DNA from: JBBDST01 sp040904765
GTDB lineage: Bacteria > Actinomycetota > Nitriliruptoria > Nitriliruptorales > Nitriliruptoraceae
Direction of reading: 5' to 3'
Length of the DNA: 64,000 nucleotides
Assembly (NCBI GenBank): GCA_040904765.1
Contig: JBBDST010000065.1
Location: forward strand, 3,297 to 67,296
Below the pieces are notes generated by a model. The model was not told the DNA's origin and did not search any database. It saw only the letters and a program-made list of their open reading frames with translations. Made by a program: the position numbers and the translations under genes. Below, in pieces: positions 44,961 through 54,829 of the stretch (within the stretch, counting starts at the first letter, position 1; every line of letters begins with the position of its first letter).

Positions 44961-45734
44961 CTAGCTGCCACTTGACGATTTGGTGTTGAATGACCGGCCT
45001 CGTGCGATGATCGCATCACGCCGTTGCCGTACGGCAGCAGGCGTCAGCGTGGCCACAATGTCGGTGAAAACGGCCGTTTCATGCGCCTGTCGGGCGTCAA
45101 ACTGGTGCTTGGCATGGTCGGTGTAAAGTCCTCGGATCGCAGCAACCGCAGCCAAGTCGTAACTGGCAATGACTTTCGCGGTGGCGATCGCTTCAGCGAC
45201 CACATCGCCGTCGACCACACGATTCACCAGCCCTATTCGTTCGGCTTCGTCGGCATCAACGAAACGCCCAGTGAAAGACATTTCGCGGGCCCGTGACTCG
45301 CCAACAGCTTGTGGCAGCAGTGTGCTCATCCCCCAGCCAGGCACAATCCCGACCAACACGTGCGTGTCGGCGAAAACGGCTGCAGGAGAAGCAAAACGAA
45401 AATCAGCATGTAATGCCAGTTCTAATCCACCGGTGATGGCCGGCCCGTTGACTGCGGCGATCAGCGCAAAGCGGCGGTTGGCGATGCGTGTAGCGACGGG
45501 ATGCAGCAGTAGCGCTGGCGGATCAAGTTCCATCGCGTTGAGATCAATCCCGGCACAAAACGCGTGACCTCCACCGGTAATTACGGCACAACGCACATCA
45601 GCGTTGGCGTCAAGAGCCGCAAACGTGTCGTCAAGGGCGTCCAGAAGCGGGCCGTTGAGAGCGTTTCTGGCATCGGGACGTGCCAGCGTGATGACCGCCA
45701 CGCCGTCAGTGATGTTGGTGTGCAACACGTCCAT
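44961..45734 (-). CDS. Enoyl-CoA hydratase family protein
   Basis: A 257-residue crotonase-fold enzyme: VAVITLARPDARNALNG at the N-terminus, the oxyanion motifs AFCAGIDLNAM (about residue 60) and NGPAITGGLELAL (about 97). It hydrates a 2-enoyl-CoA. It follows the IcmF-type mutase gene by 29 bases, so it may supply or use a branched acyl-CoA in the same pathway. Confidence 0.88.
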   Translation of the reverse strand: MDVLHTNITDGVAVITLARPDARNALNGPLLDALDDTFAALDANADVRCAVITGGGHAFCAGIDLNAMELDPPALLLHPVATRIANRRFALIAAVNGPAITGGLELALHADFRFASPAAVFADTHVLVGIVPGWGMSTLLPQAVGESRAREMSFTGRFVDADEAERIGLVNRVVDGDVVAEAIATAKVIASYDLAAVAAIRGLYTDHAKHQFDARQAHETAVFTDIVATLTPAAVRQRRDAIIARGRSFNTKSSSGS

Positions 45735-45763
45735 TACGTCTACCTCTCCGCTTGTACTGACGG

Positions 45764-48700
45764 TTACACGTTCCGTCGGTACTGACCTCCGACACGAAAC
45801 AGGGTGTCCGTGATCTGGCCCAGTGATGCGACCCGTACCGCGTCCATCAGTACAGCGAAGAGATTGCCGTTGGTGATGGCTGCTTCTTCGAGCCGTGTCA
45901 TGACGTCATCGCGGTCTCGTTCGTGTGCACGCTGAAACGTGTCGAGTCGGGCCAGTTGGTGTTGTTTTTCGTCTTCTGTGGCGCGAGCCAGTTCGACAGC
46001 GACCGCATCGTGGCGGGAGTCATCGGGTGCAACAAACGTGTTCACACCGATAATAGGCAACGACCCGTCATGTTTTTTGTGTTCATACAACATCGATTCG
46101 TCTTGGATACGGCCACGTTGATAGCCGGTTTCCATTGCACCCAGCACGCCGCCGCGTTGCGACAGACGATCAAATTCACTCAGCACAGCTGCTTCAACCA
46201 GGTCGGTGAGTTCATCGACGATATGTGCTCCTTGCAACGGATTTTCGTTCTGTGCCAGCCCCCACTCTTGATCAATGATGTGTTGGATTGCAAGGGCGCG
46301 CCTGACCGACGCTGACGAAGGGGTCGTCACCGCTTCGTCGTAGGCGTTGGTGTGCAGCGAGTTGGTGTTGTCATACACCGCACACAGCGCTTGCAGGGTG
46401 GTTCGGATGTCGTTGAACGCCATTTCTTGCGCATGCAGGGAGCGGCCAGAAGTTTGGATGTGATATTTCAGTTTCTGGGCCCGCTCGTCTGCCCCGTAAC
46501 GGTCGCGCATCGCGACGGCCCAGATGCGTCGGGCAACCCGGCCAATCACCGTATATTCGGCATCCATCCCATTGGAGAAGAAGAACGAAAAGTTCGGGGC
46601 AAACTGGTTCACGTCCATACCGCGAGCCAGATACGCCTCAACATAGGTGAACGCGTTTGCGAGCGTGAACGCCACCTGGGTGATGGGGTTCGCTCCCGCT
46701 TCGGCGATGTGATAACCGGAAATCGATACCGAATAGAAGTTTTTGACCTCGTTATCGATAAACCATTCCTGCACGTCAGCCATACATCGCAACGCAAATT
46801 CGGTCGAGAAGATGCAGGTGTTCTGCCCCTGGTCCTCTTTCAAAATGTCGGCCTGCACCGTGCCCCGAACGGTCTTTAGGGTGGCTGCACGGATCGCGGC
46901 AGTTTCTTCAGCTGACGGTTGACGTCCCTGCTCGGCGACAAACGCATCTAGCTGTTGATCGATTGCTGTGTTCAAAAACATGGCCAGAATGGTCGGTGCT
47001 GGCCCATTGATGGTCATGGACACCGACGTCGTCGGGTCACACAGATCAAAGCCTGCATACAACTCGCGCATGTCGTCAAGGGTCGCAACTGACACGCCCG
47101 ACGTGCCGACTTTGCCATACACGTCAGGACGCACGTCAGGATCACGGCCATACAGCGTTACCGAGTCGAATGCGGTCGACAGCCGTGTGGCCGGTTGGCC
47201 TTGTGCCAACAGGTGAAAACGCCGGTTGGTACGGGCCGGATCGCCCTCGCCGGCGAACATGCGGGCCGGAGCTTCACCGTCACGTTTGAAGGGAAACACG
47301 CCGGCGGTAAACGGAAAAGAGCCTGGAAAGTTTTCACGGCGCACAAACGTATACATCGCACCGTGATCATACAGTGATGGCACCGCTACTCGGGGAATGA
47401 CGGTGCCAGACAGGGTTGTGCGTGACAGTGGCACTTCGATCGTGCGATCACGCACCGTGTAGCTGTACACGTCCTGCCGATAAACGTCTATCTGAGCATT
47501 AAAGTCGTCAACGGCAGCTAACACTTCAGGGGCAACATCAAGGGTGGCAAGTTGCTGTTCGAGCGCGCTCACGGCTTGGGAATGGTCTGTTAGCGCTTTG
47601 GCTGCGGCAAGCAGATGTTGACGCAGTCGCAACGTGTCGGCGGTGGTATCCGTGCTTGCATGGTAAGTGCGGACCGTGTCTGCAATCGCAGCCAGGTAGC
47701 CCTCACGGGATGCCGGCAAGACGCTGGTAAGGCCGGTCGATACGCGCGTGTCGACCGTTTCAAGTGTGCCGCTGGTCGGAAATCCATACGGGGCGAGCTG
47801 ATGTTTAAGTTCGTGATACAGGGCAGTCACACCGTCGTCGGCAAACCGTGCCGCTGAGGTGCCAAATACCGGCATATCGTCCGGTGTTTGGCCAAATGCT
47901 TCACGGTTACGTACGAGTTGGCGTGCGACATCACGGCGGGCATCTTCGGCACCGCGCCGTTCGAATTTGTTCACCGCCACCACGTCTGCGAAGTCGAGCA
48001 TGTCGATCTTTTCGAGCTGTGATGCGGCTCCAAATTCGGGTGTCATCACATACATAGACACGTCAACAAACGAGACAATGCCGGCGTCGCCTTGGCCGAT
48101 TCCTGGCGTTTCGACAACCACAAGGTCATACCCGGCAGCTTTCAACACTAAAATCGCGTCACTTAAGCATGCGGGTGTTTCACTGTTGGCGTCTCGCGTG
48201 GCAAGCGAACGGAAATAGACGATCCCTGCGGTGATGGCGTTCATGCGGATGCGGTCACCCAGCAGCGCCCCACCGCCCCGGCGTCGACTTGGGTCGATTG
48301 CGATCACGCCCACTTTTAACGTGTCGTTGTGGTCGCGACGGATGCGTTGTAACAGTTCGTCGGTGAGTGAAGATTTGCCGGCCCCGCCGGTGCCGGTGAT
48401 TCCAAGTACGGCGACGTTGCGTGTGGCTGCCACGGCTGCCAGTTCGGCCCGTTCATCATCGGTGAGGCGGCCACGTTCGGCGGCAGTGATTACTCGGGCT
48501 AGTGCTGCTTCGTCACCATTCACCACACTTTGAATGTCGTTGGTAGCCGGTGCCGGTTCACGGTCGCATGCTTGGATCATCAAGTTCACCATGCCTGGCA
48601 GGCCGTGGCGTTGGCCATCTTCTGGGGAGAAGATGTGAGCAACACCACGCTCATGGAGCAGGGCAATTTCGTCAGGCACGATGACTCCGCCACCACCACC

Positions 48701-49042
48701 GTAGACACGGATGTCTGGCCGGCCGCGGCGGGCGAGTTCTTCTACGAGGTAGGTGAAGTATTCGACGTGACCGCCCTGATATGAGCTGATCGCGACCCCT
48801 TGGACGTCTTCTTGGATGGCCGCCGTGACGATTTCATCAACGCTGCGGTCATGCCCCAAGTGGATGACTTCGGCACCTTGGGCTTGCAAGATGCGGCGCA
48901 TGATGTTGATGGCTGCATCGTGGCCGTCAAACAGGCTGGCTGCGGTGACAAATCGCACCGGATGGGCTGGTATATGCAGGCTGCCTGACGCATTTATAGC
49001 CGTGGCAGTGGTCGCTTCGCGGGTCTGGCTGACTGGCCCCAT
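45764..49042 (-). CDS. icmF: Fused isobutyryl-CoA mutase-type protein (IcmF family)
   Basis: About 1092 residues in IcmF order. The N-terminal B12-binding domain has SLFDGHDAAINIMRRIL and GGGGVIVPDEIALL; a MeaB-like GTPase chaperone follows with GITGTGGAGKSSLTDELL (about residue 220) and VVETPGIGQGDAGI; the C-terminal mutase barrel contains YGKVGTSGVSVATLDDM and FSTEFALRCMADVQEWF. It rearranges isobutyryl-CoA to butyryl-CoA or a related pair using adenosylcobalamin. AAAGGG is best spaced for ATG 49042; ATG 49045 is adjacent. Confidence 0.93.
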   Translation of the reverse strand: MGPVSQTREATTATAINASGSLHIPAHPVRFVTAASLFDGHDAAINIMRRILQAQGAEVIHLGHDRSVDEIVTAAIQEDVQGVAISSYQGGHVEYFTYLVEELARRGRPDIRVYGGGGGVIVPDEIALLHERGVAHIFSPEDGQRHGLPGMVNLMIQACDREPAPATNDIQSVVNGDEAALARVITAAERGRLTDDERAELAAVAATRNVAVLGITGTGGAGKSSLTDELLQRIRRDHNDTLKVGVIAIDPSRRRGGGALLGDRIRMNAITAGIVYFRSLATRDANSETPACLSDAILVLKAAGYDLVVVETPGIGQGDAGIVSFVDVSMYVMTPEFGAASQLEKIDMLDFADVVAVNKFERRGAEDARRDVARQLVRNREAFGQTPDDMPVFGTSAARFADDGVTALYHELKHQLAPYGFPTSGTLETVDTRVSTGLTSVLPASREGYLAAIADTVRTYHASTDTTADTLRLRQHLLAAAKALTDHSQAVSALEQQLATLDVAPEVLAAVDDFNAQIDVYRQDVYSYTVRDRTIEVPLSRTTLSGTVIPRVAVPSLYDHGAMYTFVRRENFPGSFPFTAGVFPFKRDGEAPARMFAGEGDPARTNRRFHLLAQGQPATRLSTAFDSVTLYGRDPDVRPDVYGKVGTSGVSVATLDDMRELYAGFDLCDPTTSVSMTINGPAPTILAMFLNTAIDQQLDAFVAEQGRQPSAEETAAIRAATLKTVRGTVQADILKEDQGQNTCIFSTEFALRCMADVQEWFIDNEVKNFYSVSISGYHIAEAGANPITQVAFTLANAFTYVEAYLARGMDVNQFAPNFSFFFSNGMDAEYTVIGRVARRIWAVAMRDRYGADERAQKLKYHIQTSGRSLHAQEMAFNDIRTTLQALCAVYDNTNSLHTNAYDEAVTTPSSASVRRALAIQHIIDQEWGLAQNENPLQGAHIVDELTDLVEAAVLSEFDRLSQRGGVLGAMETGYQRGRIQDESMLYEHKKHDGSLPIIGVNTFVAPDDSRHDAVAVELARATEDEKQHQLARLDTFQRAHERDRDDVMTRLEEAAITNGNLFAVLMDAVRVASLGQITDTLFRVGGQYRRNV

Positions 49043-49138
49043 CATTGTCCCTTTGTGTGGCCGCGGCATGCCAGTTAGCTGGCGTTAAGACGGCTCCCAC
49101 AAAAATGGTAGGACATCCGATGATTGGGCGCCAAACGA

Positions 49139-49675
49139 TTACTGGCCCGGGCTGTTAGTGAAGTCCCCTGAGGCATGACGAAAGCGTGCCAACAGGCCGA
49201 TGAGCTGTTCGGTTTCGGTGCTTCCTAGCCCCGGAATGGTGGTGAAAACTGCCGTGTTTAACGTATCGGTCGCTTGAGCGAGTACCCCACGGCCACGCAC
49301 CGTCAATTCGGCCAGTTTCACCCGCCGGTCACTGGGATGCCCACGCCGAGCGACTAACCCGTCGGTTTCCAGCCGATCAACCAGACTGGTCACACTCGTT
49401 GGATGAACCTGGAGCCGTTCACCAATCACGGTTAACGGCAACGAACCGCGGGTTGAAAAACCAAGCAGGCGCAACAGTTCAAAGCGTGCAAACGTCAGCC
49501 CGTGGGGACGCAACACCGAGTCGATGCGTTGCAAAAAAATCTGTTGGGAACGCACCAGTGAAGTGACGGCAGCCATGGTTGGAGCAGCCGTCTGCCACCC
49601 GTTTGCTTCCCAATGGGCGCGGGCCGCCTGAATCGGATCAAACGCTAAAGGTCGCTCGCCGCGTTTAATGGGCAT
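49139..49675 (-). CDS. MarR-family transcriptional regulator
   Basis: About 178 residues. The winged helix shows LTFARFELLRLLGFSTRG, then IGERLQVHPTSVTSLVDRLE (recognition helix, about residue 85) and the wing RRGHPSDRRVKLAELT. ATG 49675 overlaps the end of the acyl-CoA dehydrogenase gene by 11 bases. It probably senses an acyl-CoA or aromatic intermediate and controls the dehydrogenase-mutase genes around it. Confidence 0.9.
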   Translation of the reverse strand: MPIKRGERPLAFDPIQAARAHWEANGWQTAAPTMAAVTSLVRSQQIFLQRIDSVLRPHGLTFARFELLRLLGFSTRGSLPLTVIGERLQVHPTSVTSLVDRLETDGLVARRGHPSDRRVKLAELTVRGRGVLAQATDTLNTAVFTTIPGLGSTETEQLIGLLARFRHASGDFTNSPGQ

Positions 49676-51332
49676 TCGCCGCTTCAGACAACAGGGTTCG
49701 GGCAATAATTTTCAGCGCCAACACCTCATCAGTACCTTCGAAAATGGACAGCACCCGGGCATCAACAAACAGCCGGCTCACCGTGTACTCCTCGGCGTAG
49801 CCATAGCCGCCGTGCAACTGCAACGCTTCACGACTCACCCATTCAGCCGTGCGGCAGGTGTGCTGTTTGACTTGACTTGCGGCAAGCCCTGCACCTGGAT
49901 CTTTGGTGGCGAGCTGTTCGGCCACGGCCAGTGCGAACACGCGACTGGCCGCCAGACGTGCTGCCATCAAGCCGATCTTGTTTCGGCTCAATTCATACTC
50001 GGCAAGCGGGATACCAAAAACGTGCCGCTGGGCCGTGTAGGTGACCGCTTCGTCAAGGGCCGCCTGCATCACACCACAGGCTCGCGCGGCCGTTTGCAGC
50101 CTGCCGTTGGCAAACGCCTGCATTTGCAGGTAGAAGCCGCGACCAAGTCCGTCTTCTTCCCCAATCAAACAGTCGGCGGGAATCCGCCAGCCGTCAAACG
50201 ACACTTCAAACGAGTGCATGCCGCGGTAACCCAATGTCGGGATGGCCCGCGCTTCGATGCGGCCCCCTTCTGGCTGGCTGAGTTCGAACTGGTGACCGGC
50301 AAATGCCGGTTTTTCTACCACCACCAGGGATAGTCCTCGGTGGCCTTTGCTGCGATCCGGGTCGGTACGTACCAGCACAAGCAGCAGTTCTGCCCGTCCG
50401 GCAAACGTGCACCATGTTTTTACGCCATCAATAACGTAACTGTCACCGTCTCGCCGGGCGGTCGTTGACACGCCCGCTACGTCTGAACCGACGTTTGGTT
50501 CGGTGACCGAAATTGCACACATCTTCTCGCCGGAAGCCAGTTGCGGCAACCAACGCTCTTTCTGCGCTGCCGTACCGCCATGCAGCAACGCCGCACCAAG
50601 AATCTCTGGGCGGGTGATCAGCGAACCGGCCGCACCAAGTGAGCCGCGCGACAGTTCTTCGGTGACTACCACCATGTTCAACAGTTCATCAGTTCCGCCA
50701 GTAGCAAACCCGCCGAACTCTTCTGGGATCGACAGGGCAAAACAGCCCAGTTCTGCCAGCCCCGTAATGATGTCATCGGGAATGTCGGCGTCATTTCGGT
50801 GCACCTGTTCAGCGATCGGTTTCACCCGATCTTCTGCGAACCGACGAAAGGTCTGACGGACCATCTCGAGTTCTTCGGTTAAGCCCCGTTCGGCAACCTC
50901 GCCGCTCGCCATAACGCGCATCGCACACGAAGCGATCACCGCCGGGTTCCGTCCGGCAGCGACTTGGCCACGTACCGGTGCTAGAAAATCGGTGGTGACA
51001 CCAAACGCTGCTTCACGCCCAACTAGGCGGGTCTGCATGTCTGCCGCCACGTCGGCGGCAAACACGAGCGCAGTTGTGGCATCGGCCGGGTGGGCGTTCA
51101 CGTGGGTCGCCAGGTGGCGCGCAGCACTCACCGATGCAGACAACGACGCTAAGTCGTAGCTTACTGACTGGTGCTGTTCAAGCAGTGCGCTATCGAGTCC
51201 GCCAGCGTCATTGGCACAACTTGCCGCGATGGCACGGCTGCCCTCGGCAATGATGGTCTCTAAATGCGCTACGAGTTCAGCGGCGCTGGCAGCATGCGTG
51301 GCAGCATCAACAGTGGTCGCAGAAGTCGTCAT
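49665..51332 (-). CDS. Acyl-CoA dehydrogenase, (2S)-methylsuccinyl-CoA dehydrogenase-like
   Basis: A 555-residue flavoprotein with an extra helical N-terminal domain of about 150 residues, as in methylsuccinyl-CoA dehydrogenase (Mcd). The ACAD core begins with LTEELEMVRQTFRRFAEDRV and has CAISVTEPNVGSDVAGVSTT, LGYRGMHSFEVSFDG, GRLQTAARACGVMQ and QLHGGYGYAEEYTVSRLFVD. It oxidises an acyl-CoA and passes electrons to ETF. AAAAGGAC precedes ATG 51332. Mcd function would imply the ethylmalonyl-CoA pathway; this is inference from architecture. Confidence 0.85.
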   Translation of the reverse strand: MTTSATTVDAATHAASAAELVAHLETIIAEGSRAIAASCANDAGGLDSALLEQHQSVSYDLASLSASVSAARHLATHVNAHPADATTALVFAADVAADMQTRLVGREAAFGVTTDFLAPVRGQVAAGRNPAVIASCAMRVMASGEVAERGLTEELEMVRQTFRRFAEDRVKPIAEQVHRNDADIPDDIITGLAELGCFALSIPEEFGGFATGGTDELLNMVVVTEELSRGSLGAAGSLITRPEILGAALLHGGTAAQKERWLPQLASGEKMCAISVTEPNVGSDVAGVSTTARRDGDSYVIDGVKTWCTFAGRAELLLVLVRTDPDRSKGHRGLSLVVVEKPAFAGHQFELSQPEGGRIEARAIPTLGYRGMHSFEVSFDGWRIPADCLIGEEDGLGRGFYLQMQAFANGRLQTAARACGVMQAALDEAVTYTAQRHVFGIPLAEYELSRNKIGLMAARLAASRVFALAVAEQLATKDPGAGLAASQVKQHTCRTAEWVSREALQLHGGYGYAEEYTVSRLFVDARVLSIFEGTDEVLALKIIARTLLSEAANAH

Positions 51333-51363
51333 GTTTTGTCCTTTTTCCCAAGGGGCACAGCCG

Positions 51364-51858
51364 TTAGCGTGATGCCTCACGCGGTGGGCGCATCACATGC
51401 AGGCGGACCTGACCGTGCGCGACGCGTTTCATCGTGTCGTTTCGGATATCCACTTCCCATAAGTGCTGTTGGCGGCCTAGATGTAACGGTGTTCCGGTCA
51501 CGGTAACCGTTCCTGCCACATGCGGGCGCAGGAAATCGGTGGTGTTGCTCACCCCGACCACAACGTAGCCGTCAAGGGCCACATGCAGCCATCCGGCAAT
51601 TGAGGCGACCGACTCGATCACCGAACACCATACGCCTCCGTGCACAATCCCAAACGGCTGGTGGAAACTCTCGCCAGCCATAAGCGTGGCACGGACTTCA
51701 TCTGCCTGGAAAGAAACGAATTGTAAGCCCAGGAACTTGCCGGCAAACGGGTCATCGCCGGCGAAAACGGTTCGCATCGCCTCGGCGTCAAGCTGCTCGC
51801 CGGCGCGGAATCGCGTCAACACGGCCACCTGGTCGTTCGTGAACTGTTCCTGCGTCAC
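51364..51858 (-). CDS. PaaI-like hotdog thioesterase
   Basis: About 164 residues. The hotdog signature FHQPFGIVHGGVWCSVIESV lies near residue 80, followed by VVVGVSNTTDFLRPHVAGTV. It hydrolyses an aryl- or acyl-CoA. GTG 51858 follows GGGAGG by 9 bases; the frame extends upstream to 51906. The acyl-CoA dehydrogenase gene follows by 31 bases and is probably co-transcribed. Confidence 0.85.
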   Translation of the reverse strand: MTQEQFTNDQVAVLTRFRAGEQLDAEAMRTVFAGDDPFAGKFLGLQFVSFQADEVRATLMAGESFHQPFGIVHGGVWCSVIESVASIAGWLHVALDGYVVVGVSNTTDFLRPHVAGTVTVTGTPLHLGRQQHLWEVDIRNDTMKRVAHGQVRLHVMRPPREASR

Positions 51859-52020
51859 TTTGACGTTCCTCCCGGGCCGATTGTGACCGGCACGTCGGTG
51901 CTGCATTTCAGGCAGGATACGTCGTCATCTGGCGCGCCATCACACTGACCACGTTGCCTATGAGTCGCGCCCTATTTTGAGATACTGTTGCCGCAATCTT
52001 GGGAAACTGCGAGCAAAGGC

Positions 52021-53709
52021 ATGAGTATGGGCTATCCAAAAATCCGGAGTTATGAAGTCACCGACGGGCCCGAACGCGCGCCTGCTCGTGCCATGCTGCG
52101 TGCGGTTGGCATGGGTGACGACGACTGGAGCAAACCGCAGGTCGGTGTGGCGTCGTCATGGAATGAAGTAACCCCCTGCAACATGTCGCTGTCTCGTCTC
52201 GCTCAAGGCGCGAAACAAGGTGTGCGTAACGCCGGCGGTTTCCCGCTTGAATTCGTCACCATCACGGTGTCTGACGGCATCGCGATGGGTCACGAAGGCA
52301 TGCGCGCCTCACTCGTATCGCGGGAAGTCATCGCCGACTCAGTTGAGACGGTCATGCATGCCGAACGTTTCGATGGGATGGTAAACCTCGCCGGCTGTGA
52401 CAAGTCGTTGCCGGGCATGGTGATGGCAGCTGTCCGCCTCGATCTACCAAGCGTGTTCGTGTATGGCGGTTCGATCCTGCCGGGTATGCACAAAGGTGAA
52501 CAGATCACCATCCAAGAAGTGTACGAAGCGGTTGGCGCACACGGTCGTGGCCTGATCGATGATGAAGAACTCGGTCAGATCGAACGGGCCGCATGCCCCT
52601 CAGAAGGTTCTTGTGGCGGCATGTTCACTGCCAACACGATGGCTTCAGTCACCGAAGCGCTTGGCATCGCCCTACTTGGTTCTTCTTCTGCCCCGGCCGT
52701 TGACGCACGTCGCGACGCGATCGCTATCCGTGCTGGCGAAGCAGTTGTCAACCTGTTGAATTTAGGCATTTCGGCCCGCAAAATCATCACCCGCAAGGCG
52801 ATCGACAACGCTATCGCAGTGGTGATGGCTGTCGGTGGTTCCACCAACGCCGTGCTGCACATATTGGCTATCGCCCGCGAAGCCGAGATCCCGCTAAGCA
52901 TCGACGATTTTGATGTGATTGGTCGTCGTGTGCCTCACATCGCCGACATGAAACCAGCTGGCCGTTACGTCATGACCGACCTTGACCGCATCGGCGGTGT
53001 GCCAGTCGTGTTAAAAGAGCTGCTCGACCACGACCTGCTGCATGGCGACTGTCTCACGGTCTCCGGCCGCACTATCGGTGAAGAACTTGAGGCGTATGGC
53101 GCCAACGAACCTGACAATGACGTTGTGTATCCGGTCAGTAACCCGATCCACCTTGACGGGGGTATCGCGATCCTACGTGGCAGTCTGGCACCAGAAGGTG
53201 CCGTTGTGAAGCTGGCCGGTATGCCAGGTGAAATGCAGACGTTCACTGGCACAGCACGAGTATTTGATGGCGAATCTGCCGCAATGAAAGCAGTGTTGCT
53301 TGGCCAGATTGTTGCCGGCGACGTTATTGTCGTGCGTTACGAAGGACCCAAGGGTGGCCCTGGGATGCGCGAAATGTTGGCCGTTACCGGCGCAGTCAAA
53401 GGTGCCGGTTTGGGCGCCGAGGTAGCACTCATCACTGACGGACGTTTCTCTGGTGCCAGCCACGGCCTATCCATCGGCCACGTCGCACCGGAAGCTGCCG
53501 CAGGTGGCCCGATGGCGTTTGTTCGTAATGGTGACACGATCGTCATTGACGGACCGAACCGGCGTCTTGATCTGATGGTCGACGAGGAAGAACTTGCCCG
53601 CCGCCGTGAAGGCTGGGTGCCGCCGGTAACGAAATACCCGCGTGGTGTGCTGTGGAAGTACACCCAGACGGTGCGTTCCGCATCCGAAGGTGCCACCACT
53701 GCGGTTTAG
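52021..53709 (+). CDS. ilvD: Dihydroxy-acid dehydratase
   Basis: About 562 residues of the IlvD/Edd family: VGVASSWNEVTPCNM near residue 41, NLAGCDKSLPGMVMAA (about 123) and ERAACPSEGSCGGMFTANTM (about 190), which carry the Fe-S cluster cysteines; GRFSGASHGLSIGHVAPEAA lies near the C-terminus. It makes the keto acids of valine and isoleucine. AAAGG favours ATG 52027 over ATG 52021. No other ilv genes are adjacent. Confidence 0.95.
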   Translation: MSMGYPKIRSYEVTDGPERAPARAMLRAVGMGDDDWSKPQVGVASSWNEVTPCNMSLSRLAQGAKQGVRNAGGFPLEFVTITVSDGIAMGHEGMRASLVSREVIADSVETVMHAERFDGMVNLAGCDKSLPGMVMAAVRLDLPSVFVYGGSILPGMHKGEQITIQEVYEAVGAHGRGLIDDEELGQIERAACPSEGSCGGMFTANTMASVTEALGIALLGSSSAPAVDARRDAIAIRAGEAVVNLLNLGISARKIITRKAIDNAIAVVMAVGGSTNAVLHILAIAREAEIPLSIDDFDVIGRRVPHIADMKPAGRYVMTDLDRIGGVPVVLKELLDHDLLHGDCLTVSGRTIGEELEAYGANEPDNDVVYPVSNPIHLDGGIAILRGSLAPEGAVVKLAGMPGEMQTFTGTARVFDGESAAMKAVLLGQIVAGDVIVVRYEGPKGGPGMREMLAVTGAVKGAGLGAEVALITDGRFSGASHGLSIGHVAPEAAAGGPMAFVRNGDTIVIDGPNRRLDLMVDEEELARRREGWVPPVTKYPRGVLWKYTQTVRSASEGATTAV

Positions 53710-53741
53710 CCTCACCCGTTTCGTTTCTGTCGGAGTCACCC

Positions 53742-54257
53742 ATGCAGTTTGATGAACTCCGGTTTATCTGCCAGCAGGCCGGCCTTGATGTGGTTGAAAA
53801 TCGAGGCCGGCCTACCCCACCGACGTTGGTACTGCCAGGACCTGACCGCACCCGCTTGTTGACGGTGCCTGAATTTCCTGATGACGATGAAGACCGCCAT
53901 ACGGTGATGGCTGAAATAGCGTTCCAGGAAATAACGGCAGCGCAAACCCCCTGTTGGGGCTTTATTGCCGAAGCCGAAATCGACGGCACAGACGTGCTCG
54001 TGGTCGTGTATGGGGCCAGACGGCATCCCCCCGAAATCACGGCGGCAGTGTTTGATGGTGACACGCCAGACGAATTCATGGCGCCAGAACGGCTAGACCC
54101 GACCGCCTTACCGTTTTTGCATCCGCTGCAACATGCAGTTGATGCGTTAAGCGGCACTGGCGACGTGTTTGCCACCTTTGATCCTAAACGCGGCCCTGCT
54201 GCGCTCCACCAACATCCGCCAGAAACCGGTTTGGGTGGGTCATTGCCATTAGCGTGA
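53742..54257 (+). CDS. Hypothetical protein
   Basis: A 171-residue soluble, acidic protein with no recognised domain. It contains LRFICQQAGLDVVENRGRP, an acidic PEFPDDDEDRHTV, and CWGFIAEAEIDGTDVLVVVY near the middle. GGAG precedes ATG 53742. It directly follows ilvD on the same strand and may be co-transcribed. No function is proposed. Confidence 0.55.
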   Translation: MQFDELRFICQQAGLDVVENRGRPTPPTLVLPGPDRTRLLTVPEFPDDDEDRHTVMAEIAFQEITAAQTPCWGFIAEAEIDGTDVLVVVYGARRHPPEITAAVFDGDTPDEFMAPERLDPTALPFLHPLQHAVDALSGTGDVFATFDPKRGPAALHQHPPETGLGGSLPLA

Positions 54258-54274
54258 AGGGTGCCCAACCGGAT

Positions 54275-54829
54275 TTAAATGAGGTGCGCGTCGTGAGCGG
54301 CTTTGGCATACCAGTCGGCAAGTTCAGCTTGGCTGACTTGGGCGTTTAAACCGCTTGGGTTTGGAACCACCCAAAGAATGCTGCCGCCAAGCGTTTCAGT
54401 TTGACGTCCAAGCGTTGCTTTGGGGGCACGAAACGCCGTTCGGTAGGCAGAGATACCCGCGATGGCAACGACTGGCGCACCCCAAGCGGCCAGTTTCTCG
54501 GTGAGCAGTGCCGCTCCGGCACGTAACTCGTCAGCGTGAAGGTCGCTTGCTTTCACCGTGGCGCGGGCAACCAAGTTGGTGAGTGCAATACCGCGTGAAC
54601 ACAGTTCGTCACGATCAGTATGGCTTAGCCCGCCGACCCGGTCGTAGCAGCGTGGTGTGATTCCGGCAGCAAACAAAGCCGGATAAAACCGATTCGATGG
54701 GTGTGCGAAATGGGTTTGAGTTTTGACGGTCCATAAGCCCGGATTGATCCCGACGAACACGAGTTTCGGCTGGTCTGACACCAGATCGGGGACGGTACCG
54801 TTGAGATACTGGCCTAAATCTTCGCTCAT
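54275..54829 (-). CDS. mug: Mismatch-specific uracil/thymine-DNA glycosylase, Mug family
   Basis: A 184-residue DNA repair enzyme. The catalytic region is KLVFVGINPGLWTVKTQTHF (about residue 22) with the Asn nucleophile-activating residue, and the C-terminal contact loop is VVPNPSGLNAQVSQ. It removes uracil or thymine mispaired with guanine. The ATG overlaps the stop of the CBS-domain gene by 4 bases, so it closes a three-gene operon. Confidence 0.9.
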   Translation of the reverse strand: MSEDLGQYLNGTVPDLVSDQPKLVFVGINPGLWTVKTQTHFAHPSNRFYPALFAAGITPRCYDRVGGLSHTDRDELCSRGIALTNLVARATVKASDLHADELRAGAALLTEKLAAWGAPVVAIAGISAYRTAFRAPKATLGRQTETLGGSILWVVPNPSGLNAQVSQAELADWYAKAAHDAHLI

